From positions 141,792-205,791 of the forward strand of contig NZ_BMVR01000017.1 of NCBI RefSeq assembly GCF_014650815.1: 64,000 nucleotides of DNA. Reading direction: 5' to 3'. This document shows, in pieces, positions 8,542 through 17,946 of this stretch; position 1 is the first letter of the stretch, and each line of letters opens with the position of its first letter. The notes under the pieces are model-generated. The model was not told the DNA's origin, made no database searches, and saw only the letters and a program-made list of their open reading frames with translations. A program made the position numbers and the translations under genes. This DNA comes from Streptomyces flavofungini. Its GTDB lineage: Bacteria > Actinomycetota > Actinomycetes > Streptomycetales > Streptomycetaceae.

Positions 8542-9051
8542 ATGCCGAACACCATCAGTGCCGCGGGACTGCCTCGCACCGTGCACGGCACCACTACTGC
8601 GGACACCCAGCTCGCCGGACCGCACCTGGCGCTTTCCTATGAGACTCAGCGACTGCCCGGCAGCGAGACGGCGCTGACCCATGTCGCCGCCGCGGTCCTG
8701 CACGCCGCCCCGATCGCCAGGCAACTGGCGTGCCAGTTGCAGGAGGCGGTGCGCATCTCGGCCCAGTACGTCTACGGGCACAGTGATGCTCCGTGTTACC
8801 GGCTCCTGATCACCTCGGACGACACCGGCCTCACTGTGGCGGTCACGGACCACGCTGACCAGTTCGTCGCCGGACCTCCGGCTTGGCTGAGGATCACCCG
8901 CCCTCACAACGTTCGACAGGACGGAATCCGTCCCCACGACGACCCGTCGACGCGCCACATCCCGGACGGCGGGCTTCAGTTGCACCGCACGCTCGACGGA
9001 CACATCCGGCTCGGACGACATGCCCCATGGGACACGTCCTCGACAACCTGA
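8542..9051 (+). CDS. hypothetical protein, possible degenerate HATPase-like regulator
   Basis: 169 aa from ATG 8542, with GGAG 7 bases upstream; an upstream in-frame GTG lacks support. The central part (LQEAVRISAQYVYGH, then YRLLITSDDTGLTVAVTDHA) resembles an RsbW-like HATPase in which the Asn of the N-box and the glycine-rich lid are not preserved. If it is of that family it probably does not bind ATP normally. It is divergent from a STAS antagonist, which is the expected partner class. The assignment is tentative. Confidence 0.5.
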   Translation: MPNTISAAGLPRTVHGTTTADTQLAGPHLALSYETQRLPGSETALTHVAAAVLHAAPIARQLACQLQEAVRISAQYVYGHSDAPCYRLLITSDDTGLTVAVTDHADQFVAGPPAWLRITRPHNVRQDGIRPHDDPSTRHIPDGGLQLHRTLDGHIRLGRHAPWDTSSTT

Positions 9052-9066
9052 GCCGAGTCTGCCGAT

Positions 9067-9080
9067 GGTCCGACAGGACC
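9067..9080. promoter_or_regulatory. palindrome GGTCCGACAGGACC
   Basis: Five-base arms around GACA, ~120 bases upstream of the DoxX gene. It is similar in shape to the GGGCC..GGCCC palindromes elsewhere in the window. A possible operator. Confidence 0.35.
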
Positions 9081-9202
9081 GGTACGAAAGGGTCGTGTGG
9101 CACCTCAGGGGTGACCTTCGGCATCGGGCGGGCGCCGTCCCCGGTGAACAAGAGTGAACCGTGTCAGGTACCTAGCGCACTGTTCACGAGAAGGGCATCA
9201 CC

Positions 9203-9832
9203 ATGGCCGTGCACGCCCACCCGCGCCACCGCAGCAGGGGAATCCACCCGCCGTCGTTCCGCAGGGCCCGGCGCGACTCGTCCGAGACCGCGGTGGCGGA
9301 CCACGCCGACACGCACACCGCGCGGGCCTACGCCTTCGCCTCGCTGCGCCTGCTGACCGGGTTCGTCTTCCTGTGGGCGTTCCTCGACAAGGCCTTCGGC
9401 TTCGGGTACGCCACCCCGTCGGGCACGGGGTGGATCGACGGCGGTTCGCCGACCAAGGGCTTCCTCAGCGATGTGGCGGCCGGTCCGATGGAGTCCACGT
9501 TCCACTCCTGGGCCGGCGACGCCTGGGTCGACTGGTTGTTCATGCTGGGCCTGCTCGGCATAGGGGTCGCCCTGGTGAGCGGCATCGCCCTGCGGCTCGC
9601 CGCGCTGGCCGGCACCGCCATGATGGTGCTGATGTGGATGGCCGAATGGCCGCCCGCCAAGCACCTCTCCGACGGTGGCGCGAGCATGTCCACGAACCCC
9701 TTGGTGGAGTACCACGTCATCTACGCGGTGGCGCTGATAGTCCTCGCGGCGTCCTCCGCCGGTGACACCTTGGGCGCCGGTCGGCTGTGGGCCGGGCTGC
9801 CGTTCGTCCGGAAGAACGGCTGGCTGCGCTGA
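9203..9832 (+). CDS. DoxX/DoxD-family membrane protein
   Basis: 209 aa from ATG 9203 with GAGAAGG upstream. A ~40-residue polar N-terminus precedes four hydrophobic segments: LRLLTGFVFLWAFLDKAFG, the span around LFMLGLLGIGVALVSGIALRL, LAGTAMMVLMWMAEW, and YHVIYAVALIVLAASSAG. This is a DoxX-like four-helix membrane protein, related to subunits of thiosulfate:quinone oxidoreductase and other redox proteins. The partner dehydrogenase is not adjacent, so the substrate is unknown. It converges on the GH65 gene through a shared hairpin. Confidence 0.8.
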   Translation: MAVHAHPRHRSRGIHPPSFRRARRDSSETAVADHADTHTARAYAFASLRLLTGFVFLWAFLDKAFGFGYATPSGTGWIDGGSPTKGFLSDVAAGPMESTFHSWAGDAWVDWLFMLGLLGIGVALVSGIALRLAALAGTAMMVLMWMAEWPPAKHLSDGGASMSTNPLVEYHVIYAVALIVLAASSAGDTLGAGRLWAGLPFVRKNGWLR

Positions 9833-9855
9833 CCCGGCGGCCGCGGGCCGGGACG

Positions 9856-9884
9856 GGCGTGGACGGATTCACTCCGTCCACGCC
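9856..9884. terminator. bidirectional terminator between DoxX and GH65 genes
   Basis: GGCGTGGACGGA and its exact complement surround a 5-base loop. It lies 23 bases after the DoxX stop and immediately beyond the GH65 stop on the other strand. Confidence 0.7.
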
Positions 9885-9886
9885 GC

Positions 9887-12304
9887 TTACCGGTCGGTGA
9901 GGACGAGCGTGCAGGACTCGCCGGGCTCCACGGGCACGGTCCGGTCGGCCAGCCCGATGTCGATCGGCTCCCGGTCGGACTCCGGCACGGTGACCCGCAG
10001 CTTTCCCGCGCTGAGCCGCAGCCCGACACCCCAGTGCCCCCGGTAGCGGATCGCGAAGCCGTACTCGGACAGCTCCGGCAGCGGTACGGGGTCGAGGCGC
10101 AGAGCCCCGTCGCGGGTCTCAAGGCCGGTCAGCCCGCGCTGGACCAGGTCGAGCGTGCCCGCCATGGCGCCGAGGTGGATGCCCTCCCCGGTGGTGCCGC
10201 CCTGCAGGTCGGCGATGTCCCCGGCCAGGGCCTCCTGGACGTAGGTCCAGGCGTCGGAGCGCCGGGCGCGGGCCAGGACCCAGCCGTGCACGAGGCTGCT
10301 GAGGGTGGATCCGTGGCTGGTGCGGGCCAGGTAGTGATCGACGGTCCGCTGCCATGTGGCGTCGTCGAGCGGGTATCCCAACTGCCGGAAAATACCCCTG
10401 AGTTCGGCCGGTCCGAAGAGGTAGCCGAGCATCAGGACGTCGGCCTGCTTGGACGCCTGGTAGTTGTTGACGCTGTCGTTCTCGGCCTCCAGGATCCGGT
10501 CGAGGCGCCGGATGTCGCCATAACGCGCGCGGTACGACGCCCAGTCGAGCTCGGCCAGCTCGCCGTACCCTTCGAACTGGCTGATGACACCGGAGTGGAA
10601 CGGCACGTGCAGTTTCCGTGACACGTCCTCCCAGGAGTCGAGCTCGCCGGAGGCGAGGCCGATGCGCTCACCGAGGTCCCGGCGCCGTGGCGCGGGCAGA
10701 CCGCGGAGCACGTCGAGCGCCCGAGCCAGCACCCAGGCGGCGGTGACGTTCGTGTACGCGTTGTCGTCCAGACCCGGCCGTGCGGATCCCGGATAGGCCT
10801 CGTGGTACTCGTCGGGGCCGACCACGCCGCGGATCCGGTAGCGGCCGAGCGTCTCGTCGTACGTGGCGAGCCCGGCCCAGAACCGGGCGATCTGCGCCAG
10901 TGTCTCGGCACCCTTGGTGTGCAGGAACTCGCTGTCGCCGCTCGCCTCGCAGTACTGCCACACGTTGTACGCGATCGCCGAACCGACATGGTGCTGCAGT
11001 CGGGAGTGATCGGGCAGCCAGCGGCCCGAGCGTGGGTTGAGGTGCAGCTCCTGGGTCTCCTCACGGCCGTCGCTGCCGCTCTGCCACGGGTACATGGCGC
11101 CGCTGTGTCCGGCGTCACGAGCGGCGAAGCAGGCTTGCTCCAGGCGCCGGTGGCGGTAGCTGAGCAGGGCCCGCGAGACCTCTGGAAAGTGCAGGTTGAG
11201 GTAGGGCAGGACGAACAGTTCGTCCCAGAAGACATGGCCCCGGTAGGCCTCGCCGTGCAGTCCCCGGGCCGGGACGCCCACGTCCAGGTCGGCCGTGTGC
11301 GGGGAGAGGGTCTGCAGCACGTGGAAGAGGTGCAGTCGCAGCACCGGCCCCGCGCTGTTGGGCACGTCCAGCTCGGCGTTGCTCCACAACTGCTGCCAGG
11401 CCGTGCGGTGGGAGGCCAGCAGGGCGGCGGCGTCGGGCGCGCGGTGTACCCGGTCGACGGCGGCGTGCAGCGGGTCGCTGATCGCCGGGTCGCGCGAGGT
11501 GTGCAGCGCGACGGTCTTGTCGACGGTCACGGTCCGCCCTTCGGTGAGGGAGAGCCGCAACCGCTGGACGGCCCGCCCGTCATCGCGCTCGACGGAGATC
11601 CTCGTCGGGGCGTCGGCCGTGGTCCGGGCGGCCAGTCCGACGCGGATGTCGGAGGTCGTGGTGCGACAGCGCAGCCACACCGTGCCGCTGTCGTCCGAGG
11701 CACCGGTATGGGCGTGGGTGAGGTGGCGTGCGGCCAGCTGTCGGTAGCGTTCTACGCCGGAGTTGGTGACGGTCCCGTCGAGCGCCGCTTCCACGTCCAG
11801 GCCGCCGGACCAGCCTTCCGCCGTGAACTCGGTGCGCAGCAGGGCCAGATGAGGGTCTGCCATGTGAACCAGGCGTAGTTGGCGCACCGCGAGGACGCGG
11901 CCGCTGTCGTCCTGGTAGCGCAGGGTGCGGGTGAGCGTGCCGGAGCGCAGATCGAGGCTCTGGTGGTGGTCGAGGACCTTGTGGATGTCGGGGGAAAGCC
12001 ACTCGCCCGAGCCGGTACGGAAGCGCAGCGGCAGCCAGTTGGGCAGGTTGACCATGTCCTCGTTCTCGACTTTGCATCCGGCCACGTCGGACGTCAGCCG
12101 GTTGTAGCAGCCGGCGGCGTACGTGCCGGGGTAGTGGACGGCGTCGGCGGCGCACTCCGGGGCGGCGCCGCGTGTCGCGAAGTAGCCGTTGCCGAGAGTG
12201 CACAGCGATTCGCGGAGCCGTTCCTGCGCGGGGTCGTAGCCCTCGTACTCCCAGGTCCAGTCGGGGAGGTCAGGGAAGCCGGTCGAGTCGGTCCCGTCGG
12301 GCAT
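9887..12304 (-). CDS. glycoside hydrolase family 65 disaccharide phosphorylase
   Basis: 805 aa from ATG 12304; the frame stays open upstream only because it overlaps the HAD gene in another frame. The N-terminal beta-sandwich begins WTWEYEGYDPAQERLRESLCTLGNGYFATRG. The (alpha/alpha)6 barrel contains GPDEYHE, with Glu499 the predicted general acid, followed by DNAYTN. The C-terminal sandwich ends the protein. GH65 members phosphorolyse maltose, trehalose, kojibiose or nigerose to beta-glucose 1-phosphate plus glucose; which one cannot be read from sequence. The upstream HAD gene, 2 bases away, encodes the expected beta-phosphoglucomutase, so the pair would yield glucose 6-phosphate without ATP cost. 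Confidence 0.88.
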   Translation of the reverse strand: MPDGTDSTGFPDLPDWTWEYEGYDPAQERLRESLCTLGNGYFATRGAAPECAADAVHYPGTYAAGCYNRLTSDVAGCKVENEDMVNLPNWLPLRFRTGSGEWLSPDIHKVLDHHQSLDLRSGTLTRTLRYQDDSGRVLAVRQLRLVHMADPHLALLRTEFTAEGWSGGLDVEAALDGTVTNSGVERYRQLAARHLTHAHTGASDDSGTVWLRCRTTTSDIRVGLAARTTADAPTRISVERDDGRAVQRLRLSLTEGRTVTVDKTVALHTSRDPAISDPLHAAVDRVHRAPDAAALLASHRTAWQQLWSNAELDVPNSAGPVLRLHLFHVLQTLSPHTADLDVGVPARGLHGEAYRGHVFWDELFVLPYLNLHFPEVSRALLSYRHRRLEQACFAARDAGHSGAMYPWQSGSDGREETQELHLNPRSGRWLPDHSRLQHHVGSAIAYNVWQYCEASGDSEFLHTKGAETLAQIARFWAGLATYDETLGRYRIRGVVGPDEYHEAYPGSARPGLDDNAYTNVTAAWVLARALDVLRGLPAPRRRDLGERIGLASGELDSWEDVSRKLHVPFHSGVISQFEGYGELAELDWASYRARYGDIRRLDRILEAENDSVNNYQASKQADVLMLGYLFGPAELRGIFRQLGYPLDDATWQRTVDHYLARTSHGSTLSSLVHGWVLARARRSDAWTYVQEALAGDIADLQGGTTGEGIHLGAMAGTLDLVQRGLTGLETRDGALRLDPVPLPELSEYGFAIRYRGHWGVGLRLSAGKLRVTVPESDREPIDIGLADRTVPVEPGESCTLVLTDR

Positions 12305-12306
12305 GC

Positions 12307-13050
12307 TCAGTCCTCCGATGCGAGCAGATCGGCGAGGTCGTCGACCACGATGTCCGCGCCGTGTGCCAGGAGAGCGGCGCGCGTCTGCGGCGTGCGGGCC
12401 CGGTCCACGCCGACGACCAAGCCGAAGCCGCCGCGCCGCCCCGCCGCCACGCCCGCGAGGGCGTCCTCGATGACGGCGGTGCGAGCGGCGGGGACGCCCA
12501 GGCGGCGGGCGGCCTCCAGGAACAGGGCGGGGTCGGGCTTGCCGGGCAGGTGCAGGCGGGCGGCCTCGGTGCCGTCGACCACGGTGTCGAAGAGGTCTCG
12601 TACACCGGCGTGGTCGAGGAGCTCCGGGGCGTGCCGGGACGCGGAGGCGGCGGCCCGGGGAATCCCCGCCGACCGCAGGACGCGCAGCAGCCGGACCGTG
12701 CCGGGGTAGGCGTCGATGCCGTGCTCGCGCAGCCGCTCCGTGAACAGCCGCTCCTTGTCGGCGGCGACGGCCCGCACCTCGTCCTCGGCCGGGTCGAGCC
12801 CGCGGGATTCCAGGAAGGACCGTGCCCCGTCCAGACGTGACTTGCCGTCGACGTACCGCAGATAGTCGTCGCGCTCGTCGAAGGGGCGCTGGCGGACTTG
12901 CCGGTCGCGCAGGTGGGCGTCGAAGGCCGTCTTCCAGGCGGCGGCGTGCACCCGGGCCGAGTCGGTGATGACGCCGTCGGTGTCGAACACCGCGGCCGCC
13001 GTGCCCCGCAGCGCGCGGGGCACGGCGGCCTGGACGGGACCGGCGCTCAT
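12307..13050 (-). CDS. pgmB: HAD-family beta-phosphoglucomutase
   Basis: 247 aa. FDTDGVITD carries the HAD nucleophile (Asp23) and the acid/base Asp25. A cap domain and the conserved ASASRHAPELL, LPGKPDPALFLEAA and VIEDALAGVAAG motifs follow, matching beta-phosphoglucomutases. It converts beta-glucose 1-phosphate, the product of the GH65 phosphorylase encoded 2 bases downstream, to glucose 6-phosphate. It is likely translationally coupled to the GH65 gene and co-transcribed with the phosphoketolase gene 69 bases upstream. A generic sugar phosphatase is less likely given the context. Confidence 0.85.
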   Translation of the reverse strand: MSAGPVQAAVPRALRGTAAAVFDTDGVITDSARVHAAAWKTAFDAHLRDRQVRQRPFDERDDYLRYVDGKSRLDGARSFLESRGLDPAEDEVRAVAADKERLFTERLREHGIDAYPGTVRLLRVLRSAGIPRAAASASRHAPELLDHAGVRDLFDTVVDGTEAARLHLPGKPDPALFLEAARRLGVPAARTAVIEDALAGVAAGRRGGFGLVVGVDRARTPQTRAALLAHGADIVVDDLADLLASED

Positions 13051-13119
13051 CGGGAGCCGCCGGAGCCAAGGCTTGCGCTCGCCGTCATGACGGGGCGCTC
13101 CTGTACGGGCCGGGGCACG

Positions 13120-15510
13120 TCAGGTGCTCCAGGTCCAGTCCGCGACCTCCGGGAGGTCGGTGCCGTGCTTGCGGATCCAGGCGTGGTGGCGCAGCCGGGT
13201 GTCCTCCATCTGCTGGCGTACCTCGGCGGCACGGACGGCGAGGCCCGGGACGCGGTCGATGACGTCCATGACCAGGCGGTAGCGGTCGAGGTCGTTGCGG
13301 ACCAGCATGTCGAAGGGCGTCGTGGTGGTGCCGATCTCCTTGTAGCCGCGGACGTGCAGGTTGTGGTGACCGGTGCGGCGGTAGGCGAGTCGGTGGATCA
13401 GCCACGGATAGCCGTGGTACGCGAAGATGACCGGCTTGTCCTGGGTGAACAGGGCGTCGTACTGGGCGGCGGGCATGCCGTGCGGGTGCTCCTCGGCGGG
13501 CAGCAGGCGGGCCAGGTCGACGACGTTGACGACCCGCACGGCGAGCTCCGGCAGATGTTGGCGGAGCAGCTGCGCCGCGGCCAGCACTTCCTGGGTGGGT
13601 ACGTCGCCCGCGCCGGCGAGCACCACGTCCGGTTCTCGTGAGCTGTTCTCGGTGCCGGCCCAGGACCAGATCCCCGCGCCGCGGGCGCAGTGAGCACGCG
13701 CCTGCTCCAGGCTGAGCCAGTCGAAACAGGGCTGCTTCCCCGCGACGATCACGTTCACGTAGTCGCGGCTGCGCAGGGTGTGGTCGGCCACGGACAGCAG
13801 GGTGTTGGTGTCCGGCGGGAGATAGACCCGTACGACCTCGGGGCTCTTGTTGAGGACGTGGTCGACGAAGCCGGGGTCCTGGTGCGAGAAGCCGTTGTGG
13901 TCCTGGCGCCACACGTGCGACGTGAGCAGGTAGTTGAGCGAGGCGATGGGCGCGCGCCAGGGCAGGCGGCGGGTGACCCGCAGCCATTTGATGTGCTGGT
14001 TGACCATCGAGTCGACAATATGGACGAACGCCTCGTAGCAGGAGAACAGGCCGTGCCGGCCGGTGAGCAGATAGCCCTCCAGCCAGCCCTGACAGGTGTG
14101 TTCGGAGAGGATCTCCATGACCCGGCCGTGCCGGTCGAGGTGCTCGTCCACCTGCAGCATCTCAGCCTGCCAGGCCTTGCCACTGGCGGCGTAGACCGCC
14201 TGGAGGCGATTGGAGGCGGTCTCGTCGGGGCCGACGATGCGGAAGTCGCGCCGCTCGCTCGTCGCCGACATGACGTTTTCGAGGAGGTCGCCCAGGACAC
14301 GTGTGGGTTCGTGCAGGCTCGCGCCGGGCTTGTCCACCGCGACAGCGTACTTCTCCAGGGGCGGCACCGGCAGCTCCCGCAGCAGCAGTCCGCCGTTGGC
14401 GTGCGGGGTGGAGCCAAGGCGCCGCGCACCCTCGGGGACACAGGCGAGGACCTGCTCCCGCGGCCGCCCCCGTTCGTCGAAGAGTTCCTCGGGCCGGTAC
14501 GACCGCATCCACTCCTCAAGCTGCCGCAGGTGCTCCCCGTTGTCGCGGACGGCGGCCAGCGGGACCTGGTGGGAGCGCCAGGTGCCCTCCACCGGCAGCC
14601 CGTCGACCTCGGCGGGCCCGGTCCAGCCCTTGGGGGTGCGCAGCACGATCACCGGCCACAGGGGCCGGTCGATCCCGCCCTCCCGGCGTGCCGTGCGCTG
14701 GATTTCGGTGATGCGGTCCAGGGCGGTGTCCATCGCCAGGGCCATGTCCCGGTGCACCTGGGCCGGATCGTGGCCCGTGACGTGGAGCGGGGCATGGCCG
14801 TACCCCCGCAGCAGTTCGTCGAGTTCGGTCTCCGGGATCCGGGACAGAACCGTGGGGTTGGCGATCTTGTAGCCGTTGAGGTGCAGGATCGGGAGCACCG
14901 CGCCGTCGTGCACGGGGTCGAGGAACTTGTTGGAGTGCCAGGAGGCGGCCAGTGGCCCCGTCTCCGCCTCGCCGTCGCCGATCACGCAGGCGACCAGGAG
15001 CTGAGGGTTGTCGAGCGCGGCGCCATAGGCGTGGGACAGGGCGTAGCCGAGCTCGCCGCCTTCATGGATGGAGCCCGGGGTTTCCGGGGCGACGTGGCTC
15101 GGCACCCCGCCCGGGAAGGAGAACTGGCGGAACAGCCGCTCCATGCCCACCGCGTCCCGGGTCACATCGGGGTACGTCTGGCTGTAGCTGCCCTCGAGCC
15201 AGGCGTTGGCGAGGACCGCCGGCCCACCGTGGCCGGGCCCCCAGACGCACAGGGCGTCCTGGCCGCGCTCCTTGATCACACGGTTGAGGTGCGTGTGGAC
15301 CAGATTGAGTCCGGGCGAGGTGCCCCAGTGTCCGAGCAGGCGAGGCTTGACGTGCTCGGGCCGCAGCGGCTCGGCGAGCAGGGGATTGGCCAGCAGATAG
15401 ATCTGGCCGACCGCCAGGTAGTTGGCGGCCCGCCAGTGGGCGTCCAGCGTGCGCAGTTCCGCGTCGGTCAACGTCGTGCTGTCCGGGTGCTCTTGCTTGG
15501 CGTTGGACAT
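13120..15510 (-). CDS. xfp: xylulose 5-phosphate/fructose 6-phosphate phosphoketolase
   Basis: 796 aa from ATG 15510 (MSNAKQEHPDSTTLTDAEL), with GAGG ~8 bases upstream. The thiamine-diphosphate enzyme signatures are intact: GHWGTSPGLNLVHTHLNR, VWGPGHGGPA, VIGDGEAETGPLAASWHSNK, LNGYKIANPTV, and a C-terminal domain ending HHAWIRKHGTDLPEVADWTW. The length matches the ~800 aa family. It cleaves xylulose 5-P or fructose 6-P with phosphate to acetyl-P plus glyceraldehyde 3-P or erythrose 4-P, bypassing part of glycolysis. It forms a likely operon with pgmB and the GH65 gene, linking disaccharide phosphorolysis to acetyl-phosphate. Confidence 0.93.
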   Translation of the reverse strand: MSNAKQEHPDSTTLTDAELRTLDAHWRAANYLAVGQIYLLANPLLAEPLRPEHVKPRLLGHWGTSPGLNLVHTHLNRVIKERGQDALCVWGPGHGGPAVLANAWLEGSYSQTYPDVTRDAVGMERLFRQFSFPGGVPSHVAPETPGSIHEGGELGYALSHAYGAALDNPQLLVACVIGDGEAETGPLAASWHSNKFLDPVHDGAVLPILHLNGYKIANPTVLSRIPETELDELLRGYGHAPLHVTGHDPAQVHRDMALAMDTALDRITEIQRTARREGGIDRPLWPVIVLRTPKGWTGPAEVDGLPVEGTWRSHQVPLAAVRDNGEHLRQLEEWMRSYRPEELFDERGRPREQVLACVPEGARRLGSTPHANGGLLLRELPVPPLEKYAVAVDKPGASLHEPTRVLGDLLENVMSATSERRDFRIVGPDETASNRLQAVYAASGKAWQAEMLQVDEHLDRHGRVMEILSEHTCQGWLEGYLLTGRHGLFSCYEAFVHIVDSMVNQHIKWLRVTRRLPWRAPIASLNYLLTSHVWRQDHNGFSHQDPGFVDHVLNKSPEVVRVYLPPDTNTLLSVADHTLRSRDYVNVIVAGKQPCFDWLSLEQARAHCARGAGIWSWAGTENSSREPDVVLAGAGDVPTQEVLAAAQLLRQHLPELAVRVVNVVDLARLLPAEEHPHGMPAAQYDALFTQDKPVIFAYHGYPWLIHRLAYRRTGHHNLHVRGYKEIGTTTTPFDMLVRNDLDRYRLVMDVIDRVPGLAVRAAEVRQQMEDTRLRHHAWIRKHGTDLPEVADWTWST

Positions 15511-15602
15511 GAAGGACCTCGTGAACGTCGTTGGATGGGGCGAACGGAGGTGAGGAGAGGTCGAGGAGCGGTCGGGGGACGGTCGGGGATCAAGGAGGCG
15601 GA

Positions 15603-15953
15603 ATGGCTGGAAAGAGGAAGCGCTCCGCGTCGCTGCCGCGTGGCACGTACGAGCCGGAGTTGCTGCGGCGGCAGACGGAGCTGGTGAAGCTGCGTGCGGA
15701 GGGCGCCCGGCTCGTCGTGGTGTTCGAGGGGCGGGACGCGGCGGGCAAGGGGGCAGCGTGAAGCGGGTCGCGGAGCATCTCACCCCCGGGTGGCTCGCAT
15801 CGTGGCTCTCCCCAAGCCCACTGAGCGCGAACGAACCCAGTGGTACTTCCAGCGTTACATCGCGCTCTTGACCGCGGCAGGTGAAATCGCGCTGTTCGAC
15901 CGGAGTCGGTTCGACCGTGCCGGTGTCGACCGGTTACGTTCGGCCACGGTGTG
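15603..15953 (+). pseudogene. decayed polyphosphate kinase 2 (PPK2)
   Basis: It opens at ATG 15603 with AAGGAGG upstream. MAGKRKRSASLPRGTYEPEL through VVVFEGRDAAGKG is the PPK2 N-terminus with its Walker A loop, then TGA follows. KRVAEHLTP continues in a second frame, and RVARIVALPKPTERERTQWYF with FDRSRFDRAGVDR in a third. There are thus two frameshifts, the Walker-B-side FDRSWYNRAG motif is altered, and the last ~140 residues are missing. A functional PPK2 would transfer phosphate between polyphosphate and nucleotides, which suits a dormancy/energy-stress island. It is almost certainly non-functional. Confidence 0.8.
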
Positions 15954-16008
15954 AGCTGCAGACGTACGCTCCCGACCACGCGGCCGACCTCTGAGCGGGG
16001 CAGCACCG

Positions 16009-16887
16009 TCACGTCCGCTGCGGGACGACGGCGACGGGGCAGACGGAGTGGTGCAGCACCGTGTGCGTGACCCGGCCGAGCTGGAGCCCGAGGTGTCCGC
16101 GCTGGCGGCGAGCGCCGACGACCAGGAGGTCGGCGGTGCCCGAGGCCTCCACCAACGCCGTGCGCGCCTCCCCCTCGACGATCCGCAGGAGCACCCGCAC
16201 GGACGGATGCTCCGAGGCGGCGTCCCGCAGCGCCTCCGCCACAAGGTCCGCAGCGCCTTGCTCGTGGTCGCGGGCGGAATCCCCCGCCGTGAGAGGAGGA
16301 CCGGAGGACTCCTGCGCGGGGCACCGCCACGCCCGTACGACATGCAGAGCGGCGTGGCGGTCGGCCGCCTCCTGGAACGCGAAACGCACCGCCGCCGAGT
16401 CCACCTCGTCGCCGACCCCGAGCACGATCCGCTGCGCGGCGCGGGTCCAAGCGCCCTGACCGCGACCGTCACGCAACACGACCACGGGGCAGGAGGCCCG
16501 CGCGGCTACCGCCAGACTGACCGAGCCGAGCAGCAACTCTGCGACCCCGCTGCGGCCGCGGGACGCCACGACCACCATGGAGGCGTTACGCGCCTCCCGG
16601 AGCAAGGCGCTCACCGCGTCGGCGCGCAGCACTTCGGCGGAGATCTTCAGATCCGGTGCGCGGCGCTCGGCTCGTTCGACGCCGCCGCCGACGATGAGGT
16701 CGGCCCGTACCTGCTCCGAAGGCTTGCCCAGCGCCCGCGCCAGCGCGGGCCCTTCGTAGCGCTCCCACAACGAGGCGTACACCAGCCGTAACGGCACGCC
16801 GTGCAGGGCGGCTTCGTCCGCCGCCCAGTCCACGGCGCGCAGGCTCGGAGCGGAGCCGTCGACGCCGACGACCACGGGCAGTTCCAT
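16009..16887 (-). CDS. universal stress protein, tandem-domain
   Basis: 292 aa. ATG 16887 (MELPVVVGVDGS) has GGGAGGT 7-8 bases upstream and is preferred to a GTG six codons earlier. Two UspA domains (~1-140, ~150-292) each end with an ATP-binding G-x2-G-x9-G-type loop: VVASRGRSGVAELLLGSVS and VVGARRQRGHLGLQLGRVT. Such proteins bind ATP and accumulate under hypoxia or starvation, as in the mycobacterial DosR regulon. It lies 32 bases downstream of a second Usp gene on the same strand, so the two are probably one operon. Confidence 0.9.
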   Translation of the reverse strand: MELPVVVGVDGSAPSLRAVDWAADEAALHGVPLRLVYASLWERYEGPALARALGKPSEQVRADLIVGGGVERAERRAPDLKISAEVLRADAVSALLREARNASMVVVASRGRSGVAELLLGSVSLAVAARASCPVVVLRDGRGQGAWTRAAQRIVLGVGDEVDSAAVRFAFQEAADRHAALHVVRAWRCPAQESSGPPLTAGDSARDHEQGAADLVAEALRDAASEHPSVRVLLRIVEGEARTALVEASGTADLLVVGARRQRGHLGLQLGRVTHTVLHHSVCPVAVVPQRT

Positions 16888-16919
16888 GCCTGGCACCTCC
16901 CTCACCTGCCCTCTCCGGG

Positions 16920-17819
16920 TCAGTCGTGCGGGACGACGGCGACCGGGGCGGCCGCGTGGTGCAGCACCGCGTGCGTGACGGGCCCGACGCGGGCGCCGAC
17001 CGGCGAGCTGCGGATCCGGCGTCCGACGACCACGAGCGAGGCGTCGTGGGAGGCCTCGACCACGTGGTCGACGGGTTTGCCGGGACGGGACTCCTCGCGG
17101 ACCTCGACGGACGGGAACTTCTGCCGCCAGGAGCGGAGTGCCTCGGCCAGTATCGCCGCGTCGTCCTCGGCCAGCCGGGCGTTCAACTCGGGATCCTCGG
17201 GAAGGCCGTAGGCGAAGTAGGGCGGCAGGGGCCAGGAGTGGAGCACACGCAGGGCGGTGTCGCGGCGAGCCGCGGCCTCGAACGCGAACTCGATCACCGA
17301 CCCGTCGGGCGATACGGCGTCGAGCCCCAGGACGACGGGCCGGAACGGCGTCGCGGCGGACGGGACTCCGGACGGATCGTGAGCATGCTCGTCCGCGGCC
17401 TGTTCCCCGGCGCGGACGAGGACGACCGGGCGCCGGGTGTGGGCCACCACGGCCTGGCCCACGGACCCCACCAGGAAGCCGCTCAGGCCGCTCAGCCCGC
17501 GCGACCCGAGAACCAAGAGGTCGACGTCGTCCGCCACGGCGGCCAGCACCTCACTCGGCCGGCCACTGAGCTGTTCCACGCTCACGGACACGCCGCGGTG
17601 ACGCAGCCGAAGGCCGTCGGCCGCCTCGCGGGGCACCCGGACCATCTCGTGCTGCGCGCTCTCACCACCGAGGAACGGGGCGTACGCCAGGGGAACGGGC
17701 TGCCAGACACTGACGAGCTTCAGCGCCGCGCCGAGCAGCCCCGCCTCGCGGGCGGCCCACTCGGCGGCCGCCCGGCTCTCGGGCGAGCCGTCGAATCCGG
17801 CGACGACAGTACGGGACAT
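16920..17819 (-). CDS. universal stress protein, tandem-domain
   Basis: 299 aa. Two UspA domains: MSRTVVAGFDGSPESRAAAE opens the first, with the ATP loop VLGSRGLSGLSGFLVGSVG; the second has VVGRRIRSSPVGARVGPVT. It is the first gene of a two-gene Usp operon. Its upstream region contains two GGGCC-type palindromes (17947-17981), candidates for control by a DosR/OsdR-like regulator. It resembles the Usp gene at 43082 in overall pattern. Role: a stress or dormancy ATP-binding protein of unknown biochemical output. Confidence 0.9.
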   Translation of the reverse strand: MSRTVVAGFDGSPESRAAAEWAAREAGLLGAALKLVSVWQPVPLAYAPFLGGESAQHEMVRVPREAADGLRLRHRGVSVSVEQLSGRPSEVLAAVADDVDLLVLGSRGLSGLSGFLVGSVGQAVVAHTRRPVVLVRAGEQAADEHAHDPSGVPSAATPFRPVVLGLDAVSPDGSVIEFAFEAAARRDTALRVLHSWPLPPYFAYGLPEDPELNARLAEDDAAILAEALRSWRQKFPSVEVREESRPGKPVDHVVEASHDASLVVVGRRIRSSPVGARVGPVTHAVLHHAAAPVAVVPHD

Positions 17820-17946
17820 GACGCGTACCTCCTGGTCAGGGCCGGAACCGTCGAGGGCGGCGGGTGGTGCCCGCCCTGATGCGTCACGGCTTCGATGCGC
17901 ACCTGGCTTCGATTCCAGGGTCGTTTGTGGGGTGCCTGAGGTGGAA

